60,011 nucleotides of DNA from an uncultured Caryophanales bacterium. Lineage in GTDB: Bacteria; Bacillota_I; Bacilli_A; RFN20; CAG-826. The stretch is taken from the NCBI GenBank assembly GCA_946409515.1, contig CAMJWS010000003.1:1-60011 (forward strand), written 5' to 3'. Of the stretch, positions 27,819 through 36,488 are shown one piece after another (position 1 is the first letter of the stretch; each line of letters starts with the position of its first letter). The notes under the pieces were generated by a model. It saw only the letters and a list, made by a program, of their open reading frames with translations. It was not told the DNA's origin and searched no databases. Made by a program: the position numbers and the translations under genes.

Positions 27819-29237
27819 TTACTTAAGAATGAGTTTTCTTAAATTGAGAGCGCCTTTACCTTCGTAAACGAATGTAACTTGATCTTTTTCGCCACCTTTT
27901 TCGATTGGGAATTCAATCACTGCTTCACCGTTAACGTTGATATCTTGAGCGGCTTCTTTTTCACCATACTTCATGATGAGCTTGCCTTGGGCTTTACCAT
28001 CTAACTTAACGCCAAATGATTTGGTCTTCTTTAAGTCGAAGTATTTATAGGTGATGGAACAACCATCGTTGAAGTTCTTAACGTATTGGTTTGGATTTTC
28101 TTCTCTATCTTTACCTTCTTGGGTTAAGAATGGTTCTTTACCATGACCACCTTTGAAGATGCCATAGAATCTATTGCCATCTTTAGCTCTTAAGCCACAA
28201 CAGATAGAAGCGAAGTATTCGCCTTCACCTGGTAATGGTTTGCCATATAAACCTTGTGATGTTCTTTCAACTTGTTTGAATGAACCATCTTTTTCCATAA
28301 AGATTTCTTCAGCGAAGCCTTGTCTAGAGAATTGACATTTATTTGTTTGTCTATGAGCGAAGACATAGTAATGACCGTTAACTTCCACCATAGAACCATG
28401 TGTATTACCTGTAAAGTCGCACGCATCCTTGCTATTTTCAATGCCGCGTAAGCCAATATCACCATTAGACACTAATGTGCCGCCCTTTCTGAATGGACCC
28501 TTTGGTGTGTCACCAATGCAGTAGAATAATTCGTGACCTGCTTGTGAAGAATAGATGAAGTAATATTTACCATTGAATTTACGCATTGAGCTTGCTTCGA
28601 AGAAAGCGTGAATGCCATATTCGTTATTTGTGTCACATTGAATAGATGGGACTGTGGTGATTGGTTCAGTAATAACTGTGACCATGTCTTTTGGATCAAG
28701 TTCTACGACTGCACCGCCAAGGATCTTCTTTGCGCTTAAGCCTAAGACAGGATAGAACAAAGCGGAACCATAGTAGAGATAGACATGACCATCTTCAACA
28801 TAAACCGCTGGGTCAAACGGAGCATAGCTCTTTTGCCATTTTGATAAATCAACTTTACCATGGAATTTGAATGGGCCGGCTGGAGAATCAGCAACAGCAC
28901 AGCGAATAACCCAAGAACCTTTTGTGAAGCCAGGTGCTGGTGAGTAGTAGATATAATATCTACCATCTGGGCCTTGGCAAACATCAGGAGCATAGAATTG
29001 GGTTTTCATTTTATTTAATGGGTCATCTGTCTTTTTCCAAATGACACCTTCGTAACGCCAATCAGATAAATCATCAATTGGGGCGGACCAAGTGATGTAA
29101 TTATTTAGACAGAAGCCACTACTACCAAAACGGTCATGGGAACCATAGACATAAACACGTCCATTAAAAACGTGTGGTTCACCATCAGGGACGTATTCAA
29201 AATTTGGTAAGTAAGGATTAGTAACTACTTTTTTCAT
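27819..29237 (-). CDS. Glycoside hydrolase family 43 protein
   Basis: The 472-residue protein shows the GH43 five-bladed propeller (about 1-340): Asp18 in VPDGEPHVFNGRVYVYGSHD as base, Asp142 in YAPFDPAVYVEDG as pKa modulator, Glu214 in AFFEASSMRKFNGKYYFIYS as acid. Residues 360-472 form a beta-rich C-terminal domain, possibly carbohydrate-binding. GH43 enzymes are mostly arabinofuranosidases and xylosidases. No signal peptide is seen, so it likely acts on imported oligosaccharides. The start at 29237 follows AGGAG; the gene has its own terminator. Exact substrate cannot be told. Confidence 0.9.
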   Translation of the reverse strand: MKKVVTNPYLPNFEYVPDGEPHVFNGRVYVYGSHDRFGSSGFCLNNYITWSAPIDDLSDWRYEGVIWKKTDDPLNKMKTQFYAPDVCQGPDGRYYIYYSPAPGFTKGSWVIRCAVADSPAGPFKFHGKVDLSKWQKSYAPFDPAVYVEDGHVYLYYGSALFYPVLGLSAKKILGGAVVELDPKDMVTVITEPITTVPSIQCDTNNEYGIHAFFEASSMRKFNGKYYFIYSSQAGHELFYCIGDTPKGPFRKGGTLVSNGDIGLRGIENSKDACDFTGNTHGSMVEVNGHYYVFAHRQTNKCQFSRQGFAEEIFMEKDGSFKQVERTSQGLYGKPLPGEGEYFASICCGLRAKDGNRFYGIFKGGHGKEPFLTQEGKDREENPNQYVKNFNDGCSITYKYFDLKKTKSFGVKLDGKAQGKLIMKYGEKEAAQDINVNGEAVIEFPIEKGGEKDQVTFVYEGKGALNLRKLILK

Positions 29238-29274
29238 TATAAGACTCTCCTATATGTATATATCCACTTTACAA

Positions 29275-29334
29275 CAAAAAAGCATTCGCAATGATTGTAA
29301 ACTTGCTATTTGTGTATGACAATCTTACGAATGC
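29275..29334 (-). terminator. Terminator of the kinase-like/nitroreductase operon
   Basis: GCATTCG (29282-29288) pairs with CGAATGC (29328-29334) and, inside, GATTGT pairs with ACAATC; the minus-strand tail is TTTTTTG. About 12 bp after the nitroreductase stop. Confidence 0.85.
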
Positions 29335-29346
29335 GCGTGTTTGCGA

Positions 29347-29865
29347 TTAAAGAATCTTAATAAAGTCTTCTTTTCTGTCCTTGACCTTTAATGATTCTTC
29401 ATCTTGTGCATAGCCAAGGATACAGCTACCAACGATTTTATAGTCTTCTGGAATGCCTAAGGCCTTCTTAACTTTTAACCCATTTTTAGTATTGAACAAA
29501 TCATCGAATTGATTAATCCAGCAAGAATCAATCTTCAAAGCATGGGCGGCGATAAACATATTTTCTAAGATACAGGAACAGTCCTTATCAGTGAAAGCAT
29601 CTTCACGAGGAGCACCCACTAGAAGGATTGTTTTAGCGCCGTACATACAGTCACAATTGAGCTCATTTAGCGACAACGTCCTCAACTTTTCCACATAACG
29701 TTTGCTATTAACGACATAGATGTTAGCGATTTGTCTGTTTTTACCACTAGGGGCATATTTGCCAGCTTCCGCAACTTCTAATGCTTTTTTGAGTGAAACT
29801 TTCTTTCCATTGTAAGCTCTGCAGCTCACACGAGACTTGATGATTTTAAGGACTTTGTTTTCCAT
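29347..29865 (-). CDS. Nitroreductase-family flavoprotein
   Basis: The 172-residue protein has the N-terminal FMN-binding block IIKSRVSCRAYNGKKVS, the AGKYAPSGKNRQ phosphate/ribityl site and the C-terminal GYAQDEES. These enzymes reduce quinones, nitro compounds or flavins with NAD(P)H. The length is at the short end of the family. ATG 29865 lies 16 bp after the kinase-like gene, with AGAGG 12 bp upstream. Substrate unknown. Confidence 0.85.
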   Translation of the reverse strand: MENKVLKIIKSRVSCRAYNGKKVSLKKALEVAEAGKYAPSGKNRQIANIYVVNSKRYVEKLRTLSLNELNCDCMYGAKTILLVGAPREDAFTDKDCSCILENMFIAAHALKIDSCWINQFDDLFNTKNGLKVKKALGIPEDYKIVGSCILGYAQDEESLKVKDRKEDFIKIL

Positions 29866-29881
29866 AATATCTTTTAACCTC

Positions 29882-30466
29882 TTATCTATAATACTTAACA
29901 GTCATTAAAGCGATGTTTTTATTTGTCTCATAATCACTCTTTAAGCGTGATTGATCAACGTCAATTCCCTTATCGTGACAGTACTTAATGAATTCTTTTG
30001 TGAAGAACCATAAGCGAATGTCTTGCTGGACAAATTTGTCATTAGAAACAAACTTTTCATATTTAAATGGCATGTAATAAAGTTTGCCATCCGTGTAGAC
30101 AAAATTATCTGGTTTCATGTCTAAAGCCATTCTGTCATTTCTTGCGTACCAATAAGCTTTAAACATTAATTCCAAAACTTCTTCCGGAAGAGAATCCTTT
30201 AAGAGCATATCAAAGCAATTATCGCCTTCGATATAATCGAGAATTGCCCATTTAAGTTTCTTGTCATATAAGTAACATTTAGGATTGCTGACACCAGAAA
30301 CTCTTAAGCGATGTTCGCAATCAGTAAACTTCTCAAAGCCATCTGGATCATTATCAAACTTTTTTAATAAAAAATATTTGCCTTTTCTTTCTACTTTGAA
30401 TTCACGATCATTGATTTGTTCGATGATTTGATAGTTTTTTCTTTTAATTTCAATTTCTTCAACCAT
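29882..30466 (-). CDS. Small protein-kinase-fold protein lacking the DFG motif
   Basis: The 194-residue protein looks like a reduced kinase/phosphotransferase fold. GKYFLLKKF (29-37) matches the ATP-binding Lys strand, ILDYIEGDNCFDML (75-88) the hinge, and LDMKPDN (115-121) the catalytic loop with Asp116, Lys118 and Asn121. Where DFG should follow, the sequence reads YYMPF (130-134), so the second metal-binding Asp is missing. That suggests a pseudokinase or an atypical enzyme; RIO/Bud32-like or lipopolysaccharide-kinase-like families are alternatives. It has no ribosome-binding site; TATAAA lies 8 bp before ATG. It is co-transcribed with the nitroreductase. Confidence 0.65.
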   Translation of the reverse strand: MVEEIEIKRKNYQIIEQINDREFKVERKGKYFLLKKFDNDPDGFEKFTDCEHRLRVSGVSNPKCYLYDKKLKWAILDYIEGDNCFDMLLKDSLPEEVLELMFKAYWYARNDRMALDMKPDNFVYTDGKLYYMPFKYEKFVSNDKFVQQDIRLWFFTKEFIKYCHDKGIDVDQSRLKSDYETNKNIALMTVKYYR

Positions 30467-30474
30467 GCTTTCAT

Positions 30475-30480
30475 TTTATA
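30475..30480 (-). promoter_or_regulatory. -10 box of the kinase-like gene
   Basis: TATAAA on the minus strand, 8 bp before ATG 30466; no good -35. A palindrome TTTTCT-T-AGAAAA (30489-30501) occupies the spacer/-35 region and recurs at 50074. Confidence 0.4.
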
Positions 30481-30532
30481 GATATTTGTTTTCTTAGAAA
30501 AGAAAAAGATACTATGTTTCTTTATGCGCGTT

Positions 30533-30538
30533 TATAAT
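30533..30538 (+). promoter_or_regulatory. -10 box of pepT
   Basis: TATAAT followed by AGAGGCACTCAAGGGAGACG before ATG 30563. No clear -35 box. An upstream in-frame ATG at 30524 precedes this box and is therefore unlikely to be used. Confidence 0.5.
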
Positions 30539-30562
30539 AGAGGCACTCAAGGGAGACGATTT

Positions 30563-31753
30563 ATGGACAAGAACATTGAAAGATTTATCCGCTACGCGAA
30601 AATAGATACACAAGCCGATGAAAATACCGGCACCACTCCTTCTACTGAAAAGCAAAAGAACCTCAGTAGACTTTTAGTTAAAGAATTAAAAGAATTAGGT
30701 TTAGAAGATGCCTATATGGATGAATATGGTATCGTCTATGCTCACCTTAATGGTGAAGGCGATGTTATTGGTTTAAATAGCCATGTTGATACCGCTTTAG
30801 AAGTAACTGATGAAAATGTTAATCCACGTATTGTTACTAAATGGGATGGTAATGACATCATCCTAAATGACCAATATCATATTTCCTTAAATCAATTCCC
30901 ACATATGAAGCAATTCATCGGTAAAGATTTGGTGGTTACCGATGGTAATACATTATTAGGCGCTGACGATAAAGCTGGTATTGCCATTATTATGGCAGTG
31001 CTTGACTATATCAAAGAGCATCCTGATTTCAAACATCACCCATTAGCGGTCGCTTTTACCGTTGACGAAGAAATCGGTGAAGGTCCAAAGCATTTCTCTT
31101 TGGAGAAGATGGGTGCGGATTATGCCTTCACTATTGATGGAGGTGCTGTTAATAGCATCGATATTGAAAATTTCAACGCACAACAATTAAGGGTGAAGAT
31201 TGATGGTGTTTCAGTACACCCTGGTGAAGGTAAAAACACTCTAATTAACGCTCTTCAATTACAAGCGGAATTTATTAATATGCTTCCTAAAAAGGAAACA
31301 CCATTCTACGCCGACGAAGGATACTGGCATTTAACTTCAGTTAATGGCACTAGTGAACAAGTTGAATTTGTGGCTATTTTAAGAAATTTCTCAAGAAAAG
31401 CTTTAGAAGAATTAGATGCAAAGATTTATCAAATTAGAGATGAATTATCCGCCAAATATCCAAAGGCCAAAATCAAAGTGGAAATTTCTGAACAATATGA
31501 AAACATGAAACCATATGTTGATAAAGATCCTCGTCCAGTTAAAAAAGCCGAAGCAGCTCTTAGAAAACTTGGTATTGAACCTAAGTTTGAACGTATTAAA
31601 GGCGGTACTGATGGCGCAACTTTCTCCAAGATGGGTTTGGTTACACCAAACTTAGGCACAGGAAGTGGCAACCACCACGGCCGTTTTGAATATCTTTGCA
31701 TCCAAGATTTCAATACGATGATCGATATTGTCTTAGAGATTATTAAAAGATAG
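30563..31753 (+). CDS. pepT: Peptidase T (tripeptide aminopeptidase)
   Basis: The 396-residue M20B peptidase has the dizinc site: SHVDT, GADDKAG, DEEIGEG, TIDGG and NHHGRFE. It releases the N-terminal residue of tripeptides in the cytoplasm. GGGAGA before ATG 30563 and the -10 box at 30533 set the start; the frame is open 13 codons further upstream. Read divergently from the kinase-like gene. Confidence 0.96.
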   Translation: MDKNIERFIRYAKIDTQADENTGTTPSTEKQKNLSRLLVKELKELGLEDAYMDEYGIVYAHLNGEGDVIGLNSHVDTALEVTDENVNPRIVTKWDGNDIILNDQYHISLNQFPHMKQFIGKDLVVTDGNTLLGADDKAGIAIIMAVLDYIKEHPDFKHHPLAVAFTVDEEIGEGPKHFSLEKMGADYAFTIDGGAVNSIDIENFNAQQLRVKIDGVSVHPGEGKNTLINALQLQAEFINMLPKKETPFYADEGYWHLTSVNGTSEQVEFVAILRNFSRKALEELDAKIYQIRDELSAKYPKAKIKVEISEQYENMKPYVDKDPRPVKKAEAALRKLGIEPKFERIKGGTDGATFSKMGLVTPNLGTGSGNHHGRFEYLCIQDFNTMIDIVLEIIKR

Positions 31754-31791
31754 TCTTTGAAGGTTCTTTAAATAAGGACTACCATAGAATT

Positions 31792-32349
31792 ATGAGAAAA
31801 AGTGGCACACTATATATCATCCTCGAGATTGTAACAATATTAAGCAACATCATTATTGGTGTTTCCATTTTAACTTTGATTGCTTATCAAGCTCAGGAAC
31901 ATTTAGAACTCAATAAGTCATTTATTGGTTCTATTGTTTTAGCAATTGGAGTCACTGAGATGGTTGAATTCCTCTCATTAAAGATGCTTGGAAAATTACG
32001 TAATATCCCTAATGCTGTTGTCGCGGGTTTATCAATGATTCTCGGCGTATTAATTATGGCGATTGATATGGAATTAGAAACCACCTGTGTTGTTTGGGGT
32101 ATATGTGCTATTGTCTTCCAAGTAATTAAAATCGGTAATGCTGGCTATAACATTCTTAAACAGCCATTCCTTAATACTGTTATTATCATTCTCTGTGCAA
32201 CAGAGGCTATATTCTGTATCTTCTTAATTGCTAGAACAGTTCTGGCTTTAGATCACCACTTAATATTCATTGGTATCTCGTTGCTAATTGAAGCATTTAT
32301 ATTAATTGTGGAATTCATTATCCACCGTTATCAACGTAAAGGAATATAA
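31792..32349 (+). CDS. Integral membrane protein, six predicted helices
   Basis: The 185-residue protein is almost entirely hydrophobic, with about six transmembrane segments (near 8-30, 42-58, 75-92, 97-115, 127-148, 156-177) and a basic end RYQRKGI. No family is recognised. It lies 38 bp after pepT, probably co-transcribed, and ends at a bidirectional terminator. No catalytic or transport signature is seen. Confidence 0.7.
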   Translation: MRKSGTLYIILEIVTILSNIIIGVSILTLIAYQAQEHLELNKSFIGSIVLAIGVTEMVEFLSLKMLGKLRNIPNAVVAGLSMILGVLIMAIDMELETTCVVWGICAIVFQVIKIGNAGYNILKQPFLNTVIIILCATEAIFCIFLIARTVLALDHHLIFIGISLLIEAFILIVEFIIHRYQRKGI

Positions 32350-32354
32350 AAGAA

Positions 32355-32371
32355 AGGGGACTTAGTCCTCT
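32355..32371. terminator. Bidirectional terminator between convergent genes
   Basis: AGGGGAC (32355-32361), loop TTA, GTCCTCT (32365-32371). Plus-strand tail TATTTTC, minus-strand tail TTCTTTTAT. Its right arm touches the stop codon of the flavin-reductase-like gene. Confidence 0.7.
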
Positions 32372-33306
32372 TATTTTCTAGCTTTCTTTTCTTGTGAGCG
32401 CTTATCATTGATTTCTTTCATCTCTGGTTCATCAATGATTTTTTTACCGTTCTTATTAGCCCAATCAACACAGCCATTAAGCACTAGCTTTAAGAATGGA
32501 CGTGGCACTTTCACAAGCATCCTAAGCGCGGCATCAGTGAACTTAACATCAGTATTAAGTCTATCTGCAGCGTATCTTACGGAAGAGATATCAACTTCTC
32601 TATTCGGAATTGCAATTGCATCTGGTTTCTTAAAATCAGAGCACCAGAAATACTTGCTATCTCTATAACCCCAGTTCGTTGGTAACGGACAATAATTGCT
32701 ACGGGTAGCGCCGTTGATGATAGAGTTATAGTATTTCTCTTTAATGAGGATGTGATCTATTTTTAGGATGAAATGCGCACCGAATTTAGAGGTGACACCA
32801 TTGAAATTATGATATTTGAATCCATCGTAATCATCTAAGACTGGATCGTCTTGAGCGTTATCTAATTCGCTCATCCATGTACATTCGAAGACTTGTAATG
32901 CTTCATCTAAAATATTTGGATATTTTTCTTCTGGATGTTCGTCTTGTGATAAACCATCGACTGGGGTGAATCTAAAGTTCTTCATCTTTTCTTCTGGGGT
33001 ATCACCTGGGAAGCCACAGTCGACGTGTTGAGCGAAGTTCTTTTTGGAATATGGCAAGAAATTAATTGTGCATTTCTTATGTCTTAGTAAACCTTTCGCA
33101 GTATTAGATGTATTACGGCATTCTAATATCATCGCGTAGAATTCCTTACCCGCGATGTAGTAAGGAAAGATTAATGAATAAGCACCATAAGAAGTCAAAG
33201 TGCCATCTTCATTTAATGTGCCAATTAATGTCAACGGCATTGGAAAGAAACTGGAAGACTGGTAAAAATTATCAGTAATCCGAATACTTTTAAATTTATT
33301 ATTCAT
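32371..33306 (-). CDS. Flavin-reductase-like (FMN-binding split-barrel) protein
   Basis: The 311-residue protein has an N-terminal split-barrel signature (SSSFFPMPLTLIGTLNEDG, TSYGAYSLIFPYYIAG, LECRNTSNTAKGLLRHK), as in flavoredoxins and flavin reductases. At 311 residues it is much longer than the usual 170-200; the second half (about 190-311) has no recognised motif and ends in a Lys/Glu-rich helix. It probably binds FMN and mediates electron transfer. GAGGTT precedes ATG 33306; TATAAT lies 17 bp upstream. Divergent from the transporter at 33427. Confidence 0.72.
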   Translation of the reverse strand: MNNKFKSIRITDNFYQSSSFFPMPLTLIGTLNEDGTLTSYGAYSLIFPYYIAGKEFYAMILECRNTSNTAKGLLRHKKCTINFLPYSKKNFAQHVDCGFPGDTPEEKMKNFRFTPVDGLSQDEHPEEKYPNILDEALQVFECTWMSELDNAQDDPVLDDYDGFKYHNFNGVTSKFGAHFILKIDHILIKEKYYNSIINGATRSNYCPLPTNWGYRDSKYFWCSDFKKPDAIAIPNREVDISSVRYAADRLNTDVKFTDAALRMLVKVPRPFLKLVLNGCVDWANKNGKKIIDEPEMKEINDKRSQEKKARK

Positions 33307-33351
33307 ATATGTAACCTCATTACTATTATACCTCTTTTATAAATAAAAAGG

Positions 33352-33388
33352 TTGACAAAAAGGGGTTTAGGCCTTAACTTGCTATTGT
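33352..33388 (+). promoter_or_regulatory. Promoter region of the MFS transporter-GDPD operon
   Basis: TTGACA (33352-33357) has TAACTT at 17 bp (33375-33380). An extended -10 (TGC TATTGT, 33380-33388) is an alternative. Either places the RNA start near the palindrome at 33395. Confidence 0.5.
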
Positions 33389-33394
33389 GAGAAA

Positions 33395-33410
33395 GCGTTA
33401 TTATTAACGC
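33395..33410. promoter_or_regulatory. Candidate operator before the MFS transporter
   Basis: GCGTTA-TTAT-TAACGC is a perfect 16-bp palindrome, located at the predicted transcription start and 16 bp before ATG 33427. This is typical for a sugar-responsive repressor operator; no regulator gene is adjacent. A weak RNA hairpin is an alternative. Confidence 0.5.
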
Positions 33411-33426
33411 AGAAAGATAGGTAATT

Positions 33427-34944
33427 ATGGAACAAACTGTTCAGAATCAATCTACGTTTAAATTGAATTACAAACGTACATTTTTAATTGGCTTTGCATT
33501 CTTTGGAATTTTGCTTTTATGGCAAGTCTATGACTTATGGTGCCCAACATTTTTAAGTGAAATGTTTGCAAAAGCATTCTATCCAGAATATGAAACACTT
33601 CGTCAAATCAATACTCCTGAAGCTATTGCCAAATGTGGCGATATCATCAAGAAGGTTCAATATCCTGTCGGTATTATGATGGCTATCGATAATATTGCCG
33701 CATTAATTTTAATGCCAGTATTTGGTCATTTATCAGATAAAACAAACACTAAAATCGGTAAACGTATGCCTTATATCTTAATTGGTACATTCGTTTGCTC
33801 TATTGCTTTCCCATTCATTCCTGTTTTATTCCATTTCAATCAATTAGCTGGTGCCATCATCATGATGGCGGTCGTTGTCTTATTCGCGATGATGTATAGA
33901 AACCCTGCTGTTGCTTTAATGCCAGATATCACACCTAAGCCTTTACGTAGTAAGGCTAATGGTATTATCAATATCATGGGTTACATCGGTGGCGCTTTTG
34001 CCACTGTCGTTGGCTTAGTCTTTGTTTTAAGTGAGTACTTAGGTACAGCAGTTGCTAAAGAAACCAACGTTGATAAAGGCTGGGTTAAAGGCTTATACAA
34101 ACCACAAACATGGGCATATAACAACATTTGGGCGGTTATGGGTCCATTCCTTGTTGCTTCTGCTTTAATGCTCGTTTCTGCAATTGTCTTATTCATCCTT
34201 GTTAAGGAAAACAAGATTAGAGATGAAATGAAAGATGAATTAGCTAGAGGCGAAGCAGTTAGTGAAACTGCTGATAAAGTTGACGACGATAAGCCATTAA
34301 GTAGAGCCAATAAGATTATGTTATTCCTTATCTTAGGTGCTGAGTTCTTCTGGTTTATGGCGGATAATGGTATCTCCACATTCCTTAATAACTATGTTAT
34401 TTATGGTACCCACTCCGAAAGTACAAGCACAATGATCTTAACCATCTTAGGTGGTGTCGGTAGCGTTGCTGGTTTCGCCGTTGGTGGCATTATCGCTAGT
34501 AAGATTGGTCGTAAATGGACATTATTCGGTGGTTTAGGTTTAACTTTGTTAAGCTACTTCATTTGGGGCCTATTAACATTCGTTATTGGTCTACCAAATG
34601 GTTCAATTCCAGTTTGGTTATATATCATTTGGTTAGTTAAAGGCTTTGGTATGTCCTTAGTCCACGTTAACTCCTTCCCAATGGTTGTTGAACTTTGTAA
34701 TAGCAAGAAGATTGGTAGATTTACCGGTTACTACTACGCTGCTAGTATGGCCGCTCAAACAATCACTCCAATTGCCTTAGGTTCATTATTATTCATCGAT
34801 GGCTTTGACTGGAGATTCCTACCAGTGTATGCTGGTGCTTGTATTGTTATCTCCTTAGTGGTTTTCTTCTTTGTGAAGAATGTTAAAACTACAAAGACAA
34901 CATTTACAAAAGGTTTAGAAGCTTTAGGAGAAGCTGAAGATTAA
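33427..34944 (+). CDS. MFS sugar transporter (GPH/SLC45-like)
   Basis: The 505-residue protein has about 12 transmembrane segments. The loop GHLSDKTNTKIGKRMPYILIG after helix 3 and RNPAVALMPDITPKPLRSKANG resemble sucrose/maltose-type symporters of the GPH/SLC45 group. A charged cytoplasmic loop (about 255-290) separates the halves. It probably imports a sugar or glycoside with a cation. The next gene is a glycerophosphodiesterase only 6 bp away, so a glycerol-linked substrate is possible. Substrate cannot be told. Confidence 0.85.
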   Translation: MEQTVQNQSTFKLNYKRTFLIGFAFFGILLLWQVYDLWCPTFLSEMFAKAFYPEYETLRQINTPEAIAKCGDIIKKVQYPVGIMMAIDNIAALILMPVFGHLSDKTNTKIGKRMPYILIGTFVCSIAFPFIPVLFHFNQLAGAIIMMAVVVLFAMMYRNPAVALMPDITPKPLRSKANGIINIMGYIGGAFATVVGLVFVLSEYLGTAVAKETNVDKGWVKGLYKPQTWAYNNIWAVMGPFLVASALMLVSAIVLFILVKENKIRDEMKDELARGEAVSETADKVDDDKPLSRANKIMLFLILGAEFFWFMADNGISTFLNNYVIYGTHSESTSTMILTILGGVGSVAGFAVGGIIASKIGRKWTLFGGLGLTLLSYFIWGLLTFVIGLPNGSIPVWLYIIWLVKGFGMSLVHVNSFPMVVELCNSKKIGRFTGYYYAASMAAQTITPIALGSLLFIDGFDWRFLPVYAGACIVISLVVFFFVKNVKTTKTTFTKGLEALGEAED

Positions 34945-34950
34945 TTTAAT

Positions 34951-35652
34951 ATGAAACCATTATGTATCGCGCATCGTGGTAAGCACGATAAATACTTTGA
35001 AAATACATTAAACGCCTTTAAAGAAGCGGGAAAAGGTGAATTCTTTGGTATTGAAACTGATATTCATTTAACCAAAGATAACTATTGGGTTGTTCATCAT
35101 GACCCAGACTTCTTAAGCAATGGGCAAAAATACGTCATCGCAGACATGACAAAAGACGAAGTTATCAAATTGCATTTAGATAATGACCAAAACGATAAAG
35201 ACGCTTATATCCCGCTTTTCGAGGATTATTTAAAGATTTGTAAAGAAAGTGGTAAACGTCCTATCATTGAATTCAAACCTAAAAATCCAAAAGGTAAGTA
35301 CCTCAAGCAGCTCACCAGATATATTGATGAACAAATGGGCATTGAGAATGTCACATTTATTGCCTTCTATCCTTGGCCACTTATTAAGCTAAGAAATAGA
35401 TTCCATAAAAAAGTGCATCTCCAACTTCTACTAGAAGAAGGCCATTACAAGATGCTCTATAAGTGGGCAAAGTTCTTCAAAATGGATATTGATATTGAAG
35501 ATAAATTATTAACACAGGATCTTATTGATATCTTCCACAAAAAGAATCTTAAAGTTAATGTCTGGACTGTGGATGATGAAAAGAATTTAAGAAAATTAGA
35601 GGAGATGGGTGTTGATTATATCACCACTAACGTCTTCCAACAAAAAGACTAG
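34951..35652 (+). CDS. Glycerophosphodiester phosphodiesterase
   Basis: The 233-residue protein is a GDPD TIM barrel: catalytic His in CIAHRGKHD, metal ligands in ETDIHLTKD and VVHHDP, and the C-terminal KVNVWTVDDEKN with ITTN. No signal peptide is seen, so it is cytoplasmic and would cleave imported glycerophosphodiesters to sn-glycerol-3-phosphate and an alcohol. It follows the transporter by 6 bp and has no ribosome-binding site of its own, suggesting coupling. Confidence 0.92.
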   Translation: MKPLCIAHRGKHDKYFENTLNAFKEAGKGEFFGIETDIHLTKDNYWVVHHDPDFLSNGQKYVIADMTKDEVIKLHLDNDQNDKDAYIPLFEDYLKICKESGKRPIIEFKPKNPKGKYLKQLTRYIDEQMGIENVTFIAFYPWPLIKLRNRFHKKVHLQLLLEEGHYKMLYKWAKFFKMDIDIEDKLLTQDLIDIFHKKNLKVNVWTVDDEKNLRKLEEMGVDYITTNVFQQKD

Positions 35653-35662
35653 AATAAAAATC

Positions 35663-35688
35663 AAGGCTGACGATGTCGGCCTTTTTTT
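35663..35688 (+). terminator. Terminator of the transporter-GDPD operon
   Basis: AAGGCTGAC (35663-35671), loop GAT, GTCGGCCTT (35675-35683), then a run of T to 35688. Confidence 0.92.
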
Positions 35689-35722
35689 ATTTCAAATATT
35701 TGACTCGATTCTTTTGTAATAT

Positions 35723-35751
35723 TTAACAAATTTTACAAAGTATTGTATTAT
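35723..35751 (+). promoter_or_regulatory. Promoter of the lipoprotein gene
   Basis: TTAACA, 17 bp, TATTAT, 33 bp before ATG 35785. Confidence 0.6.
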
Positions 35752-35784
35752 CAATTTATCTAGAAACAAGAAAAGGGGATTACT

Positions 35785-36315
35785 ATGAAAAAGATTTTAT
35801 TATTAGGATTAACAGCCTTATCAACATTTGCTTTAATGGGCTGCGATATGATTACTGGTTTATTTGAAAAATCATATAACTACAACGATTTCAAAGCCTT
35901 ATTAGCCGATCGTAAATTATCTTGGAAAGTCACAAAAGGCAGTGCCGAAATCGATAAAGATGGTGAAAATTCAATCATAAACTATACTTACAAAGATGGT
36001 GAATGGAAATACACCGAGAGCGTTCTTGGCGTTACTGATGTTGAATACACTGAAACATTAGATGTCATTAGCGATGCTAAGTCATGTGAAGTTGCCGCTG
36101 CTTTAGTGAGTAAAGATGTTAACGATTTATTTAAGTTCTACGCCAAAGGCGATGCTTATCGCATTACTGCAGAATACAAAACAGATGACGAGCAAATCAA
36201 ATTAGAATATAAGTATGGTGCTGATGGCTTAGTTACTTATAGATATAACAAAACCACAGATTTAAAATCTGTTAAAACAACTGAAAAGAAAATCAACTAT
36301 ACCTATTCTGAATAA
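35785..36315 (+). CDS. Lipoprotein of unknown function
   Basis: The 176-residue protein has a lipoprotein signal (MKKILLLGL... with lipobox LMGC, Cys20), so it should be anchored to the outer face of the membrane. The mature part is rich in Tyr, Lys and Asp with beta-strand-like alternation (INYTYKDGEWKY, AEYKTDDEQIKLEYKYG) and no recognised domain. AAGGGG precedes the ATG. It is monocistronic between a promoter and a terminator that is itself part of a duplicated segment. Confidence 0.85.
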   Translation: MKKILLLGLTALSTFALMGCDMITGLFEKSYNYNDFKALLADRKLSWKVTKGSAEIDKDGENSIINYTYKDGEWKYTESVLGVTDVEYTETLDVISDAKSCEVAAALVSKDVNDLFKFYAKGDAYRITAEYKTDDEQIKLEYKYGADGLVTYRYNKTTDLKSVKTTEKKINYTYSE

Positions 36316-36383
36316 GATTTAAGTAAATTAGTTAAATCTGCAATTGAATCAATTATAAAGGTTGGCTTACGGTCAGCCTTTTT
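36316..36383 (-). pseudogene. Fragment resembling the 3' end of the HAD phosphatase gene (direct repeat, left copy)
   Basis: These 68 bp match 37837-37904 at 60 of 68 positions in the same orientation. On the minus strand they encode KKADRKPTFIIDSIADL then TNLLKS, nearly the C-terminus of the HAD protein (KKAERKPTFIIDSIADL, VDLLKS). Upstream in that frame a TAG appears within two codons and the similarity fades, so it is a remnant rather than a gene. Its plus strand also forms the lipoprotein gene's terminator. Confidence 0.75.
36357..36383 (+). terminator. Terminator of the lipoprotein gene
   Basis: AAAGGTTGGC (36357-36366) pairs over ten positions (two G-U) with GTCAGCCTTT (36372-36381); run of T to 36383. 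Confidence 0.85.
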
Positions 36384-36488
36384 CTATATTTCCTTTGCAA
36401 CCGATAGTAGCGAATATTCAAACTAGAATTGCTTGCAATAATCATATTTTTTGAGATAGATTAAAGGCAACACTTAGGAGGGTTCGCT

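Noticed and set aside
30524..30562. Upstream start of peptidase T
   Set aside because: The codon is before the TATAAT box, and GGGAGA precedes the ATG at 30563.
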